From contig JAPPNN010000080.1 of the NCBI GenBank assembly GCA_028873815.1, positions 1 to 64,000 of the forward strand: a stretch of DNA of 64,000 bases, given 5' to 3'. A program made the position numbers and the translations under genes. Each line of letters begins with the position of its first letter. The first letter of the stretch is position 1. The stretch comes from Gemmatimonadota bacterium (lineage in GTDB: Bacteria; Gemmatimonadota; Gemmatimonadetes; Longimicrobiales; Gaopeijiaceae). Positions 22,140-30,059 of this stretch are shown piece after piece. The notes under the pieces were generated by a model. The model saw only the letters and a list, made by a program, of their open reading frames with translations, was not told where the DNA came from and made no database searches.

Positions 22140-24376
22140 GCTAGCAGCACTCGGATTTGCTCCTCCACGTGCTCGGGGCGGTCGAACCAGTATTCCCGCA
22201 GCAAGGGCTCGATCTCTCGCCGGACGATCGCTTCGTACCAGGAATCGTCGAGACCCTCATCGTCGTCGCCCGGGCAGAAGAAGCTGTGTCCGATCTCGAA
22301 GCCCGGCCCGAGGTTCTTTCGATCGGTGCGAATCCGCTCGTTCAAGGCCGACAGCCGGTCGACGATCTTGTTGACGACTTCCTCCTCCACCTCCGCCGCG
22401 TTGAGGAAGTCGCTGAATTCACTGGTCGTGAAGGCAGGCTGAAGGCGGATGAACGCGAACCGCCGCCGCAGCGCGTAGTCCACCATCGCCAGCGACCGGT
22501 CGGCCGTGTTCATCATCCCGATGAGGTAGAGGTTCGGGGGAACGTGGAACGGCTCCGAACCGGGCGAATACGTCAGCGGAACGGCGTATTCGGCACCTCG
22601 CTTGTCGGCCTCGATGAGCATCATCAGCTCACCGAAGATCTTGCTGAGATTCCCGCGGTTGACCTCGTCGATGATGAAGACGTACCGGTCGTCGCGATTG
22701 GCTGCCGCCTCCCGGCAGAACGTATGGAACACTCCGTCGCGCAGTTCGAATCCGCCATCGTCGGTCGGCCGATATCCCTGGATGAAGTCCTCGTACGCAT
22801 AGCTCTGGTGGAACTGGATCATCCGCACCCTCTCGGGAGCCTTGTGTCCGATGACCCGGTAGGCGAGTCGCTTGGCGATGAAGGTCTTGCCGACACCGGG
22901 AGGACCCTCGAGAACGATGTTCTTCTTGCGTTCAAGGGCGTCGATGATGTGGTCGAAATCGGCTTCGGAAAGGAAGAGATCCTTCAGGGCTTCCTTGCGG
23001 GTGTACCGTTCGTCGGGCGGAGGGGGCGGGGGTGGCTCCGCCCCCTCCTCCATGAGTTGGAAGGCGAAATGAAGCCACTGCTTGCTGTGACTGAAGTCGG
23101 TGAGGGTCTTGGTGGTCATGGCACGCTCCTTCGAAAACCGCCAACGACCCACCTTCTCCCACTTCACGCCCCGTGTGTGTCGGAATTCGGGACGGCTCTC
23201 GTCAAACTCATAGACGGATTCGATGACCCCGTAGCCCAACAGTAACGTGCGCCCTTGCTTGACGAGCACATAGTCACCGCGCCGCATCTCGTGGGCGAAC
23301 TGATAGCATGCGAGCGAGTCGTTGTGCGGATTCGGCTTGTCGAGGATGTCACGGAGTTCTTCGTGGATGTCCTCCCTGCTTTCAAACTCTCGAAGATCCC
23401 CCAGCTGGTCCCATCCAATGGCGATGAGCCCCTTCTCCCGGAATTCATCCCAGTACCGCGCACCCGCACCCGGCGCGAATGCCCACACCCGAGCCTCCCC
23501 GAACCTCTCCTGATACCATTGGCCGGACTCTTCGGGAGACGGAAGATCGTCGTCGCTGCCATCTCTTCCGGTATCAGGCTGCCAAACCTTCAGATACGGC
23601 TCGTCGTGGAAACCGAAATCCTCTGCTGCACCTTCTGCGCGGAGCCTCTCGCGGACGACAAGAAGCTGTCTATCAATGGCGATTCTGTCTTTGTAGTCTA
23701 TTTGGTCCGGATCTTCCCCGAACTTCTTCGTGAACGCACGCACGATGGTCTTCTTGTGCAACGCCGTGGCATACGGCTCGAAGTGATCTGGGAAGAGCAG
23801 GTACAACAGCATGTGTCGCAGCTGGCGGGTGCGGGTCTCGTCCTGGTCCTTCAACCACTCCGCGAGACTCCACGGGTCCGCAAGCCGAGCCTCGCGTTGC
23901 GGCCTTGACGACGCCGTCCATGCCTTCATCGCGACGATGAAAAAGAGAAACTCCTTCCATCGAAGCTGATTGAAGGCTATGCCGGGGTTGGCGACGCCGT
24001 CTTGAAGTGCCTCCCCGAGTTCAAACGGGGAGTCCGGAAGTGGCTCGCCCGACCATTCCCAGACCTGGCGAATCTGGCGGCGCTTTGTGCCGGGCTGCAT
24101 TGATCCCGGTGAACAGAACAGGTACATCACCCAGAACATCTCCGCCGCCAGTTGCTTCGCGCTGGCGGGAGCCCTAGACAATTGGCTCTCCAGCTTCTGG
24201 AAGAACCCGCCCTCGCCATCGTCTAGGTTCTCTGCGTAGTAGCGCACTAGGTACCCGACATTGTCCGAAGTCCAGAGCGACTTCTCGATGAAAACGGATC
24301 CTTCGTTCAAGAGGCAGCTATCGCGCCAGAGGCGGGCTGCGCGAAGTGCGGGGTGGTCGAGGGGTGGCTTGGGCAT
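22136..24376 (-). CDS. mcrB: McrB-type AAA+ ATPase with EVE-like reader domain
   Basis: A 746-residue protein in three parts. Residues 1-270 form a helical domain of unrecognised family. Residues 297-415 (VWAFAPGAGARYWDEF to GRWRF) look like an EVE/PUA-like pocket, of the kind that flips out modified bases. Residues 460-746 form the AAA+ domain with Walker A GPPGVGKTFIAKR (491-503), Walker B VFIIDEVNRGNLSKI (566-580), and the McrB signature MNTADRSL (622-629). It should recognise modified DNA and drive McrC. I chose ATG 24376; an open frame continues upstream to 24694, but over the antisense of the McrC relic, so it is not used. Confidence 0.9.
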   Translation of the reverse strand: MPKPPLDHPALRAARLWRDSCLLNEGSVFIEKSLWTSDNVGYLVRYYAENLDDGEGGFFQKLESQLSRAPASAKQLAAEMFWVMYLFCSPGSMQPGTKRRQIRQVWEWSGEPLPDSPFELGEALQDGVANPGIAFNQLRWKEFLFFIVAMKAWTASSRPQREARLADPWSLAEWLKDQDETRTRQLRHMLLYLLFPDHFEPYATALHKKTIVRAFTKKFGEDPDQIDYKDRIAIDRQLLVVRERLRAEGAAEDFGFHDEPYLKVWQPDTGRDGSDDDLPSPEESGQWYQERFGEARVWAFAPGAGARYWDEFREKGLIAIGWDQLGDLREFESREDIHEELRDILDKPNPHNDSLACYQFAHEMRRGDYVLVKQGRTLLLGYGVIESVYEFDESRPEFRHTRGVKWEKVGRWRFSKERAMTTKTLTDFSHSKQWLHFAFQLMEEGAEPPPPPPPDERYTRKEALKDLFLSEADFDHIIDALERKKNIVLEGPPGVGKTFIAKRLAYRVIGHKAPERVRMIQFHQSYAYEDFIQGYRPTDDGGFELRDGVFHTFCREAAANRDDRYVFIIDEVNRGNLSKIFGELMMLIEADKRGAEYAVPLTYSPGSEPFHVPPNLYLIGMMNTADRSLAMVDYALRRRFAFIRLQPAFTTSEFSDFLNAAEVEEEVVNKIVDRLSALNERIRTDRKNLGPGFEIGHSFFCPGDDDEGLDDSWYEAIVRREIEPLLREYWFDRPEHVEEQIRVLLA

Positions 24377-24597
24377 TGGATTGCTTTCTGTGACCTTGCT
24401 GCTACGGTGCCGTGCCCATGGGTGGTTACACGGTTCTGACCACGTCATGTCGTCCCTCATCCACCCCCACCACACTGACTGCGGTCCCACAAGGTAGAGC
24501 AGGAATCCGGCCGCGACCAGCGGAATCAGCACGTCGATGTCGGCCTTCCACGCGTGCCTCGCGTCGCTCAGCTTCCGGTGACAGTCGGTCGCGGGCC
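24377..24597. other. Junction upstream of mcrB and the mcrC relic
   Basis: Divergent spacer between mcrB (minus) and the plus-strand McrC relic. On the minus strand codons around 24470-24550 read as a hydrophobic stretch (VLIPLVAAGFLLYLVGP) that might be the end of a lost membrane protein, but no start is evident. I see no clean promoter. The McrC homology on the plus strand begins abruptly at about 24598. Confidence 0.3.
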
Positions 24598-25413
24598 CGG
24601 GCCGCGTGCGACTTCGAGGAGCTGTCGGTGGACATCCTGCCCAACCGCATCCTGCGCGCATCGCTGGGCAGCCTGCTGAGCCCCCGGATCCCACTCGACA
24701 GATCCATCCGCGGCGAAGTGCGCTCCGCGTACCGGAGGCTCGATGGCGTCTCGCGCGTCCGGCTGAAGGGGAACACCTTCGGCCAGGTCCAGCTCGGAGG
24801 TCAGCGCCGAGTCTACCATCACCTGCTCTCGGTGTGCCGGCTCCTTCACCGGAGCGCGATGGTCGACGAGAAGATCGGCCACACCGCCTTCCGCGACTTC
24901 CGCCGCGACAAGGCCACCATGTGGAGGCTCTTCGAGGACTTCGTCACGGGATTCTACGAGCGCGAGCAGCGCGCCTACGTAGTCAATCCGGGAGGCCGCC
25001 GCCGGATCGACTGGACGGGCACCGACGCCACGGACGCCGTCAATCGCCCACGGATCCCCGTCATGGAAGCGGACGTCATCCTCGAATCACCCGAACGCCG
25101 CATCATCCTGGACACGAAGTTCTACCGCGATGCGCTCGCCCGCGGACGCGGCTCCGGGACTGGCTTGAGCGCCCCCGCCGGCAAGCTGCACTCGAACAAC
25201 CTCTACCAACTGCTCGCGTACCTGCGGAATCGCCAGGCCACCCGGCCGGACGGCGCGCGGCACGAGGGGATCCTGCTGTATCCGCAGGTGGGCGACGAGC
25301 CGCTGAGGGCCGAGGTGTGGCTGGAGGGATTCCGGATTCAGGCCCGGACGGTCGATCTGGGTCAGGACTGGTGGCGGATTCATGAAGAGATGTTGGGGGT
25401 GGTTGGGGGCTGA
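24598..25413 (+). pseudogene. Second McrC, N-terminally truncated
   Basis: From about 24598 the plus strand reads CDFEELSVDILPNRILRASL and continues through the middle helical domain to a complete nuclease end, EADVILESPERRIILDTKFY, plus the QLLAYLRNRQ and TVDLGQDWWRIHEEM tail. It aligns along its length with the intact McrC at 21.1-22.1 kb but lacks the N-terminal quarter; an unrelated sequence precedes it. A GTG at 24628 with GAGGAG upstream could still initiate a shortened protein. No McrB partner is adjacent in the same direction. The catalytic Asp and Asp-x-Lys are intact, so loss is recent or the fragment is translated. Confidence 0.75.
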
Positions 25414-25447
25414 CAGGTCGGATGGCCGTGGGTCACCTCTGAGCCGT

Positions 25448-25843
25448 TCACGGGCTGACACCGACCGACCCACTGCTCCTCGTCCCTGTCAACGAGACAT
25501 CGAGAGTCACCTGGTCGTACGGCACCCGCGGCACCAGCCTGCCGCGCACGCCTCGCCGCAATTCCACGAGTCCGTATTGCGACATCGTCTTCAGGGTTCG
25601 CGAGAGATTGGACTTGCTGCGCCCCGCCATTTCCGCAAGCTCCGTAAGCGACCGCGGCCTCTCACGGGCAATCAGTTCCAGGAGATGCCTGTTATGCTCG
25701 GACAGGAGCCTCGCGAAGCTCTCGATCGACGTAAACCAGACCTTGGGTTCACCACTCGCAGGGGTGTGCTCGCCACGAGCAATGGCCATGGAGCGCGCCT
25801 TCATCTGGTTGTAGTCGGCGATACCGATCTTGAGTGTCTTCAT
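25448..25843 (-). CDS. HTH antitoxin, TumA-like (HVO_A0114 family)
   Basis: A 131-residue DNA-binding protein. The N-terminal KIGIADYNQMKARSMAIARG and the GEPKVWFTSIESFARLLSE segment are characteristic of the TumA-like/HVO_A0114 group. A MarR-type winged helix follows (SLTELAEMAGRSKSNLSRTL) and ends in VPRVPYDQVTLDV. These proteins normally pair with a TumE (DUF6516) toxin encoded just upstream; here only a short relic of the toxin remains. The protein may still bind the palindrome at 25958-25976. Start ATG 25843 is clear. Confidence 0.8.
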   Translation of the reverse strand: MKTLKIGIADYNQMKARSMAIARGEHTPASGEPKVWFTSIESFARLLSEHNRHLLELIARERPRSLTELAEMAGRSKSNLSRTLKTMSQYGLVELRRGVRGRLVPRVPYDQVTLDVSLTGTRSSGSVGVSP

Positions 25844-25861
25844 GGAATTGATCCTCTCTCT

Positions 25862-25949
25862 CTAGTGGCCCGCATCGTCCACGAAGAGGGTTGTCACCGT
25901 GAAGGTGCAATAGCGTGTCCAGCGCCGGATCTCGGTCAGGTATCGTCAT
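25862..25949 (-). pseudogene. TumE (DUF6516) toxin relic
   Basis: From ATG 25949 the codons read MTIPDRDPALDTLLHLHGD, the start of a TumE-like toxin, after which the frame fails. A one-base shift restores TLFVDDAGH, the expected next strand, and then a TAG stop at 25862-25864. The remaining three quarters of the toxin are missing before the antitoxin start at 25843. The antitoxin is therefore an orphan. The match is short, so the family call is moderate. Confidence 0.5.
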
Positions 25950-25957
25950 CAAGGAAC

Positions 25958-25976
25958 GTTATCAGTTACTGATAAC
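25958..25976. promoter_or_regulatory. 19-bp perfect palindrome, probable antitoxin operator
   Basis: GTTATCAGTTACTGATAAC, with nine-base arms and a one-base centre. It lies eight bases before the start codon of the toxin relic and upstream of the HTH antitoxin, where an autoregulatory operator of a toxin-antitoxin operon is expected. It is AT-rich against its surroundings. Binding by the TumA-like protein is inference. Confidence 0.65.
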
Positions 25977-26103
25977 TCACGTAAGAGCCGAGGGGACCTG
26001 TTAGCGTTGTCAGCCCGGTGCCCCAGCGCCAGATCGTCGGTCGGCGGCGGTGCTCTCCCTCTTGTCCGGTCCCGGTGGGGGACCGGCAAGAGGGGCGCAT
26101 GGT

Positions 26104-27222
26104 TCAATCCGCGAGCCCCCAGCCCGGAACCCGCCGGTACTCCTCCTTCCACATCCCCACCAACCGTTTCTCGAGAAGTCGTTCCGCCACATCCCCCTCC
26201 CTGCCCCGCGCGTTGCTCAAGTCCACGAACAACTGCGCGGCACTCACCAAGGTCACCCCCTGGCGCCTTTCCGTGAATTGCAGGACGCCCCTATCTGCCG
26301 GCTGGACCAGCCGCACTGACTCGCCGCGCTCCACCGGGAAGAGATCCAACTTTGGGGCCAGGTCAATGGGATCGCGGTCCAGATAGACATCGACCACTCG
26401 TGCCGGTGCGAAGGGTTCGATGAACTTGGCAGCGGACAGGCGCGAAAGCGCGTAGCCGACACCTAGGCAACTCAGCCTCTCCCCGAGCCTGATCGCCAGC
26501 TCGTCCGGGTTCGGGATCGGTGAAGCGAACCGCCCCGCCCCGCGGAATGGATTCCGGGCGACGGCGGCCCATCTGCGAAGCAGTGATTCTCCGTCCACCA
26601 GCCTCGCCCGGCGCCGACGATCACGGCGGACGTAGAGATCGGTCTCCAGGGTCCTCAGGGTCTTGACGGACAGACCCGCGCTCACGTCCACCCTTTCCGC
26701 GAGCTCGGTCACACCCCACCATCGCCGCGGCTCGGCCAGCAACGCCCTCACGATCCGTGAGGCCTTTCCCGCGAACGGGTTGGCGACTCGGTCCTTCTGG
26801 TTTGGAAGGTTGGATGCGGGAGGCTCCCCGACTCCGTGGGCCATCACCAGCATTCGCCCCGGTATCGTCACCCGGATATCGCCACGGAGATCGATGTAGT
26901 CGATCCCCTGACGCTCAAGGAACTCGCGCGTCCGATCGGTCAAGCGGGGAGCGACGACCACGCATCGATCCGCTTTCACCTCTGCTGTGAGTGCGCCAGC
27001 CTTGTCCGCCAGGGCTTGGACATCGCGCGGCCAGAGGGTGCTCTTTACCTCGACAAGCAGTCGCCATTCGTCCGAGCTGGCACGAAGCGTCCAGATGGCG
27101 TCGGCACGGTGATCGGTCCCCATTGGACCGTCGACACCTTTGGCCACCAGTTCGAACCCTGTCCCCTCGTCCAGAACCTGCTGCAGTTGGTCACGAGCGA
27201 GGTCAAGCAGTCGTCTGTCCAT
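26104..27222 (-). CDS. AbiEi-like protein: PD-(D/E)XK-like domain plus winged helix
   Basis: A 372-residue protein. Residues 1-130 resemble a restriction-endonuclease fold: Asp41 (HRADAIWTL) and Glu58-Val-Lys60 (LLVEVKSTLWPRD) have the D...ExK spacing, followed by QGIDYIDLRGDIRV. Residues 150-215 hold a winged helix (WWGVTELAERVDVSAGLSVK). The C-terminal half has the beta-rich build seen in proteins labelled type IV AbiEi-family antitoxins. No AbiEii nucleotidyltransferase partner lies beside it. It may be a solitary regulator or a nuclease of its own; the E-x-K site favours testing the latter. ATG 27222 has a palindrome just upstream. Confidence 0.6.
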   Translation of the reverse strand: MDRRLLDLARDQLQQVLDEGTGFELVAKGVDGPMGTDHRADAIWTLRASSDEWRLLVEVKSTLWPRDVQALADKAGALTAEVKADRCVVVAPRLTDRTREFLERQGIDYIDLRGDIRVTIPGRMLVMAHGVGEPPASNLPNQKDRVANPFAGKASRIVRALLAEPRRWWGVTELAERVDVSAGLSVKTLRTLETDLYVRRDRRRRARLVDGESLLRRWAAVARNPFRGAGRFASPIPNPDELAIRLGERLSCLGVGYALSRLSAAKFIEPFAPARVVDVYLDRDPIDLAPKLDLFPVERGESVRLVQPADRGVLQFTERRQGVTLVSAAQLFVDLSNARGREGDVAERLLEKRLVGMWKEEYRRVPGWGLAD

Positions 27223-27241
27223 GATTCACTCTCAAGATCAC

Positions 27242-27259
27242 ATTCACTATACAGTGAAT
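27242..27259. promoter_or_regulatory. Perfect inverted repeat upstream of the AbiEi-like gene
   Basis: ATTCACTATACAGTGAAT: seven-base arms around an ATAC centre, 20 bases upstream of the ATG at 27222. Its position overlaps the likely promoter. The gene encodes a winged helix, so self-repression through this site is plausible. Confidence 0.6.
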
Positions 27260-27312
27260 ATAGCTCTGAAAATGAATAACAGGCAAGTCGGCGTCCGGTC
27301 GCTAGCAGCGCC

Positions 27313-28317
27313 TCACCGCACCACAGGAATCCACTGCCCTTCCCACTCGTCCTCCGGCGTTGCCACCAAGTCAACAACGAATCCATCCTCGATGCGGACC
27401 GCACGGATGTCGTATTGGCTTCCGTCGTCACTCGCCGAGAACATCAGCCACCGGTCATCGGGAGACCACCGGGGGCCGTAGCGGAAGCCCGGTCCGTTGG
27501 TGACTCTGCGCGGGTTGTCGCCGCTCAGGTCGCTCACGACGATCTGGGCCCCGTCGTCCGATTCGGAGTGAAACGCGAGCTGGTCACCCGAGTGCGAGAA
27601 CGTTGCCGAGTAGTTGCCTTGCGCGGAATGCGTGAGTTGCGATTCGACGCCGGTTGCAACGTCGAGCACGAAGATGTCGGGTCGCTCCCCCACTACCCGG
27701 GCAAACAGAATCGACGCCCCGTCGGCCGACCAGTCGCTCGGGCCCAGCGCCGATGTCAACGGCGCGGCCGTGAGCTGATCGACGGTCCGTTGCTCCAGAT
27801 CAACAACGTAGACGTGCCCCGGGAACGGGCCGAGGACGCCCGGTTCGAATCCCCGGGTGGACATGAACGCGAGGCGCTGGCCGTCCGGCGACCAGACCGG
27901 ATTGACGTCGTACGCGGCATGTTCAACCACCCTCTCCGGACGGCCATCGGCGAGGTCCATGACGTAGAGGTCGTAATCGCTTCCGCGTCGGACCTGGAAG
28001 GCAACGTACGTGCCGTCGGGTGAGACCTCGCCCGCATTGGCTCCACCCTCAGGTGTTCCCATGGCTGTCATTTGGCGGGTCGTTCCGGCACTTCGGTCGA
28101 GGACATACAGATCGGAGGTCCCATTGCGGGACCCGGTGAACAGAATCCGTGCGCTGTCCATGGACCAAATCGGAGTCGGTTCGTCCGTGGCCCGAGGTCT
28201 CCCGGCCGACTCGCTGCAGGCCCAGCCCCCGAAAGCGAACAACACGACGACCTTCCGGAAGTACTTCAGCCTCCGGCGACTAACAGCTCGGCGAGGTCCG
28301 GCGGGCTTGAGGAGCAC
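27313..28317 (-). CDS. TolB/WD40-like (PD40) beta-propeller lipoprotein
   Basis: A 334-residue exported protein. A basic N-terminus is followed by VVVLFAFGGWACSES, a lipobox-like site ending in Cys. The rest consists of PD40 blades with recurring W(S)PDG units (NPVWSPDGQRLAFMST, RWSPDDRWLMFSAS), as in TolB propellers. Such proteins bind partners at the outer or inner membrane surface; no specific function is visible. It starts at GTG 28317, 17 bases after the preceding secreted-protein gene on the same strand, so the two are likely co-transcribed. Confidence 0.75.
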   Translation of the reverse strand: MLLKPAGPRRAVSRRRLKYFRKVVVLFAFGGWACSESAGRPRATDEPTPIWSMDSARILFTGSRNGTSDLYVLDRSAGTTRQMTAMGTPEGGANAGEVSPDGTYVAFQVRRGSDYDLYVMDLADGRPERVVEHAAYDVNPVWSPDGQRLAFMSTRGFEPGVLGPFPGHVYVVDLEQRTVDQLTAAPLTSALGPSDWSADGASILFARVVGERPDIFVLDVATGVESQLTHSAQGNYSATFSHSGDQLAFHSESDDGAQIVVSDLSGDNPRRVTNGPGFRYGPRWSPDDRWLMFSASDDGSQYDIRAVRIEDGFVVDLVATPEDEWEGQWIPVVR

Positions 28318-28334
28318 CTTCGCGCCACCGACGA

Positions 28335-29009
28335 CTAGCCCGCAGACCTGTTCGGCCCAATCAGAAGCTCGGTCACGTGAACACTCAGGTTACCACCGAC
28401 GGCCAGGCCAATCGCGCCGTCTGTCGTTAGTCCCCCGTCCGAAAGCTCCGCAACGACGGCATCGTTGATGAAGAAGGACACGACTCCGTCCCGGACATCG
28501 ACCGCTATCCGGTTCTCGACCGGGCCGCCGGTCGGTTCCAGCGGCACGATATCGGCGTGTTCGGTCCAGGGAACAAGCTCGTGGACCTGCTCACCGGCAT
28601 GGTGGGCGACGCGAAACCGACCGTCATTCCGGATCTGAAACGAAACGTAAGAGGACGACTCGCCCTCGAACGGGCTACCCCCGAGAAACACCCCATAGGG
28701 CGTCCCGATTTCGGGCGTGGGGAACAGGAACATCTTGCTGGTGACGCTGAAGTTGCCCGACGCGAAAGTCCCGGGGTCCCAAAGCAGGGCGCCGGGCCCC
28801 GCGAAGATGTGCCAACCGGGCCGCATGACGACGAAGCGGCGCTCCACCGCTTCGTTCCTATCCGGGTGCACGACCTGCCAGTGCGGAGGGCGTTCCATGT
28901 TGCCGCCCGATTGCGCCTGCGAAGGCGTCGCGGTCGTGGCCAGCGCGATCGCGGCCATGCCAGCGATCAGGACGCAGGATCGTGCTGAACTTCCTCGCTT
29001 CTTACTCAT
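28335..29009 (-). CDS. Secreted protein, DUF1080-like sandwich
   Basis: A 224-residue protein from ATG 29009, selected because GGAG lies seven bases upstream. A signal peptide (VLIAGMAAIALATTATPSQA) with a clear Ala-x-Ala cleavage site leads into a beta-rich domain with RPGWHIFAGPGALLWDPG and NRIAVDVRDGVVSFFINDAVV, reminiscent of the concanavalin-like fold of DUF1080/GH16-type proteins. Catalytic residues are not identifiable. Periplasmic or secreted; same-strand partner of the PD40 lipoprotein gene. Confidence 0.65.
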   Translation of the reverse strand: MSKKRGSSARSCVLIAGMAAIALATTATPSQAQSGGNMERPPHWQVVHPDRNEAVERRFVVMRPGWHIFAGPGALLWDPGTFASGNFSVTSKMFLFPTPEIGTPYGVFLGGSPFEGESSSYVSFQIRNDGRFRVAHHAGEQVHELVPWTEHADIVPLEPTGGPVENRIAVDVRDGVVSFFINDAVVAELSDGGLTTDGAIGLAVGGNLSVHVTELLIGPNRSAG

Positions 29010-29056
29010 GGATGAACTCCTTTTTCGCGTTTGGATGCTGGGGGTCAGGTGCGGAC

Positions 29057-29569
29057 TTAGTCGACCGGCCAGTGTTCCGTCCGACACCTGTTCGGCGTGA
29101 ACGGCTGCGTCACCCGAAACAGAGCGAACAGGGCCCTGGTTCCCAGGCTGGGCCGGCCGGTTTCGATGACTGCCTTGAGCGTATTGGTGATCATCGAGCC
29201 GCCCTGGATCATCTGCTTGGCCGCCTTGGTGCCGATCGGCAGATCCTCGACCGTCAACGTGAACTCCACTCCGCCCTCGATCGGCTCAAGGTCGTAGATG
29301 ACCTTGCTGGCGGGTTCGTCCAGGTGGGTAAAGCGGAAGGTGTGGCTGAATCTCTGGTACGGCCGGACCTCGAGTATCTCTCCAACGACGCCCGTGTACG
29401 CGTTGTTGGGAGTCCGCATCGCGAGCTTCGATCCCGGACGCAACGCGGGGACGTCCATCCGGGAATTGAAGAAGCACGCGATGGGTTCGTCGGTCTTTGT
29501 GATCTCCCGCCAGACCTCCTCCACGGACCCGCGGATGACGATGCGGAAGACCTGCGTGGCTTCAGGCAC
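29057..29569 (-). CDS. SRPBCC (AHSA1-like) protein
   Basis: A 170-residue START/Bet v1-like protein, seen from the N-terminal strand FRIVIRGSVEEVWREITKTD, the FFNSRMDVPALRPG loop, and the QRFSHTFRFTHLDEPASKV strand pair. Family members bind hydrophobic ligands. The gene overlaps the ArsR-type regulator by eight bases on the same strand, the common regulator-SRPBCC pairing. The ligand and the physiological cue are unknown. Confidence 0.83.
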   Translation of the reverse strand: MPEATQVFRIVIRGSVEEVWREITKTDEPIACFFNSRMDVPALRPGSKLAMRTPNNAYTGVVGEILEVRPYQRFSHTFRFTHLDEPASKVIYDLEPIEGGVEFTLTVEDLPIGTKAAKQMIQGGSMITNTLKAVIETGRPSLGTRALFALFRVTQPFTPNRCRTEHWPVD

Positions 29570-29912
29570 TTTTGACTTCCTCCATTTCTGCGCGGCCTTC
29601 GATTCGGGTCTTGAGATCGGCCATGCGGCCTGCCCAGAAGCCCGCGTATTGCGTGGTCCACCGGTCGTAGACCAGTTGGATGGGGATGGGGTTGAAGAAG
29701 AGGTGTCGGACGCGCCCCTTCTTCCTCGACGTGATCAGACTGGCTGCTTCCAGGATTCCGAGGTGTTTCATCACAGCGATGCGGCTGATGTCGAAGTGCG
29801 ACGCCACTGCCGTGACACTCATCCCTGGCACTGAACTCACCAGGTCGAGCATCCGGCGGCGGCTGGGGTGGGCCATCGCGGCGAGCACACGATCGAGCTG
29901 TGAAGTATCCAT
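29562..29912 (-). CDS. ArsR-family winged-helix repressor
   Basis: A 116-residue ArsR-type regulator: ALDRVL-like start (LDRVLAAMAHPSRRRMLDLV), recognition region VTAVASHFDISRIAVMKHLG, and a wing with TSRKKGRVRHLFFNP. No metal-binding Cys pair of the classical ArsR type is seen, so it likely senses something other than arsenite. I chose ATG 29912 (MDTSQ); a start at 29948 would read through the operator. It is co-transcribed with the SRPBCC gene. Confidence 0.85.
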   Translation of the reverse strand: MDTSQLDRVLAAMAHPSRRRMLDLVSSVPGMSVTAVASHFDISRIAVMKHLGILEAASLITSRKKGRVRHLFFNPIPIQLVYDRWTTQYAGFWAGRMADLKTRIEGRAEMEEVKSA

Positions 29913-29920
29913 GCATTGAT

Positions 29921-29940
29921 ACGTAACCAAAAGGTTACGT
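29921..29940. promoter_or_regulatory. Perfect inverted repeat, ArsR operator
   Basis: ACGTAACCAAAAGGTTACGT: eight-base arms around AAAA, nine bases before the ArsR start codon. The location over the expected promoter and the perfect symmetry make it the probable autoregulatory site of the ArsR-SRPBCC operon. Confidence 0.7.
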
Positions 29941-30040
29941 GTTGTCAACGGGCATTTCGCGATGGCAATGGCCTGGGCGTTTTACTCGGCACGAAGTGTC
30001 CAGAAAGGGGAGAAGCCCACTTGACTCCGATGTCACACCA

Positions 30041-30059
30041 CAGTATGACTACAGTATGA
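30041..30059 (+). repeat. Direct repeat CAGTATGA x2 at the mazE-like start
   Basis: CAGTATGA occurs at 30041-30048 and 30052-30059, an 11-base period that puts both copies on one DNA face. The second copy contains the antitoxin start codon. The ATG of the first copy opens a four-codon frame whose TGA overlaps the antitoxin ATG. A binding site for the antitoxin itself is plausible. Confidence 0.45.

Noticed and set aside
24378..24694. N-terminal extension of McrB to 24694
   Set aside because: The extra 106 codons are low in conserved character and overlap the region carrying the plus-strand McrC relic; ATG 24376 gives a compact start.
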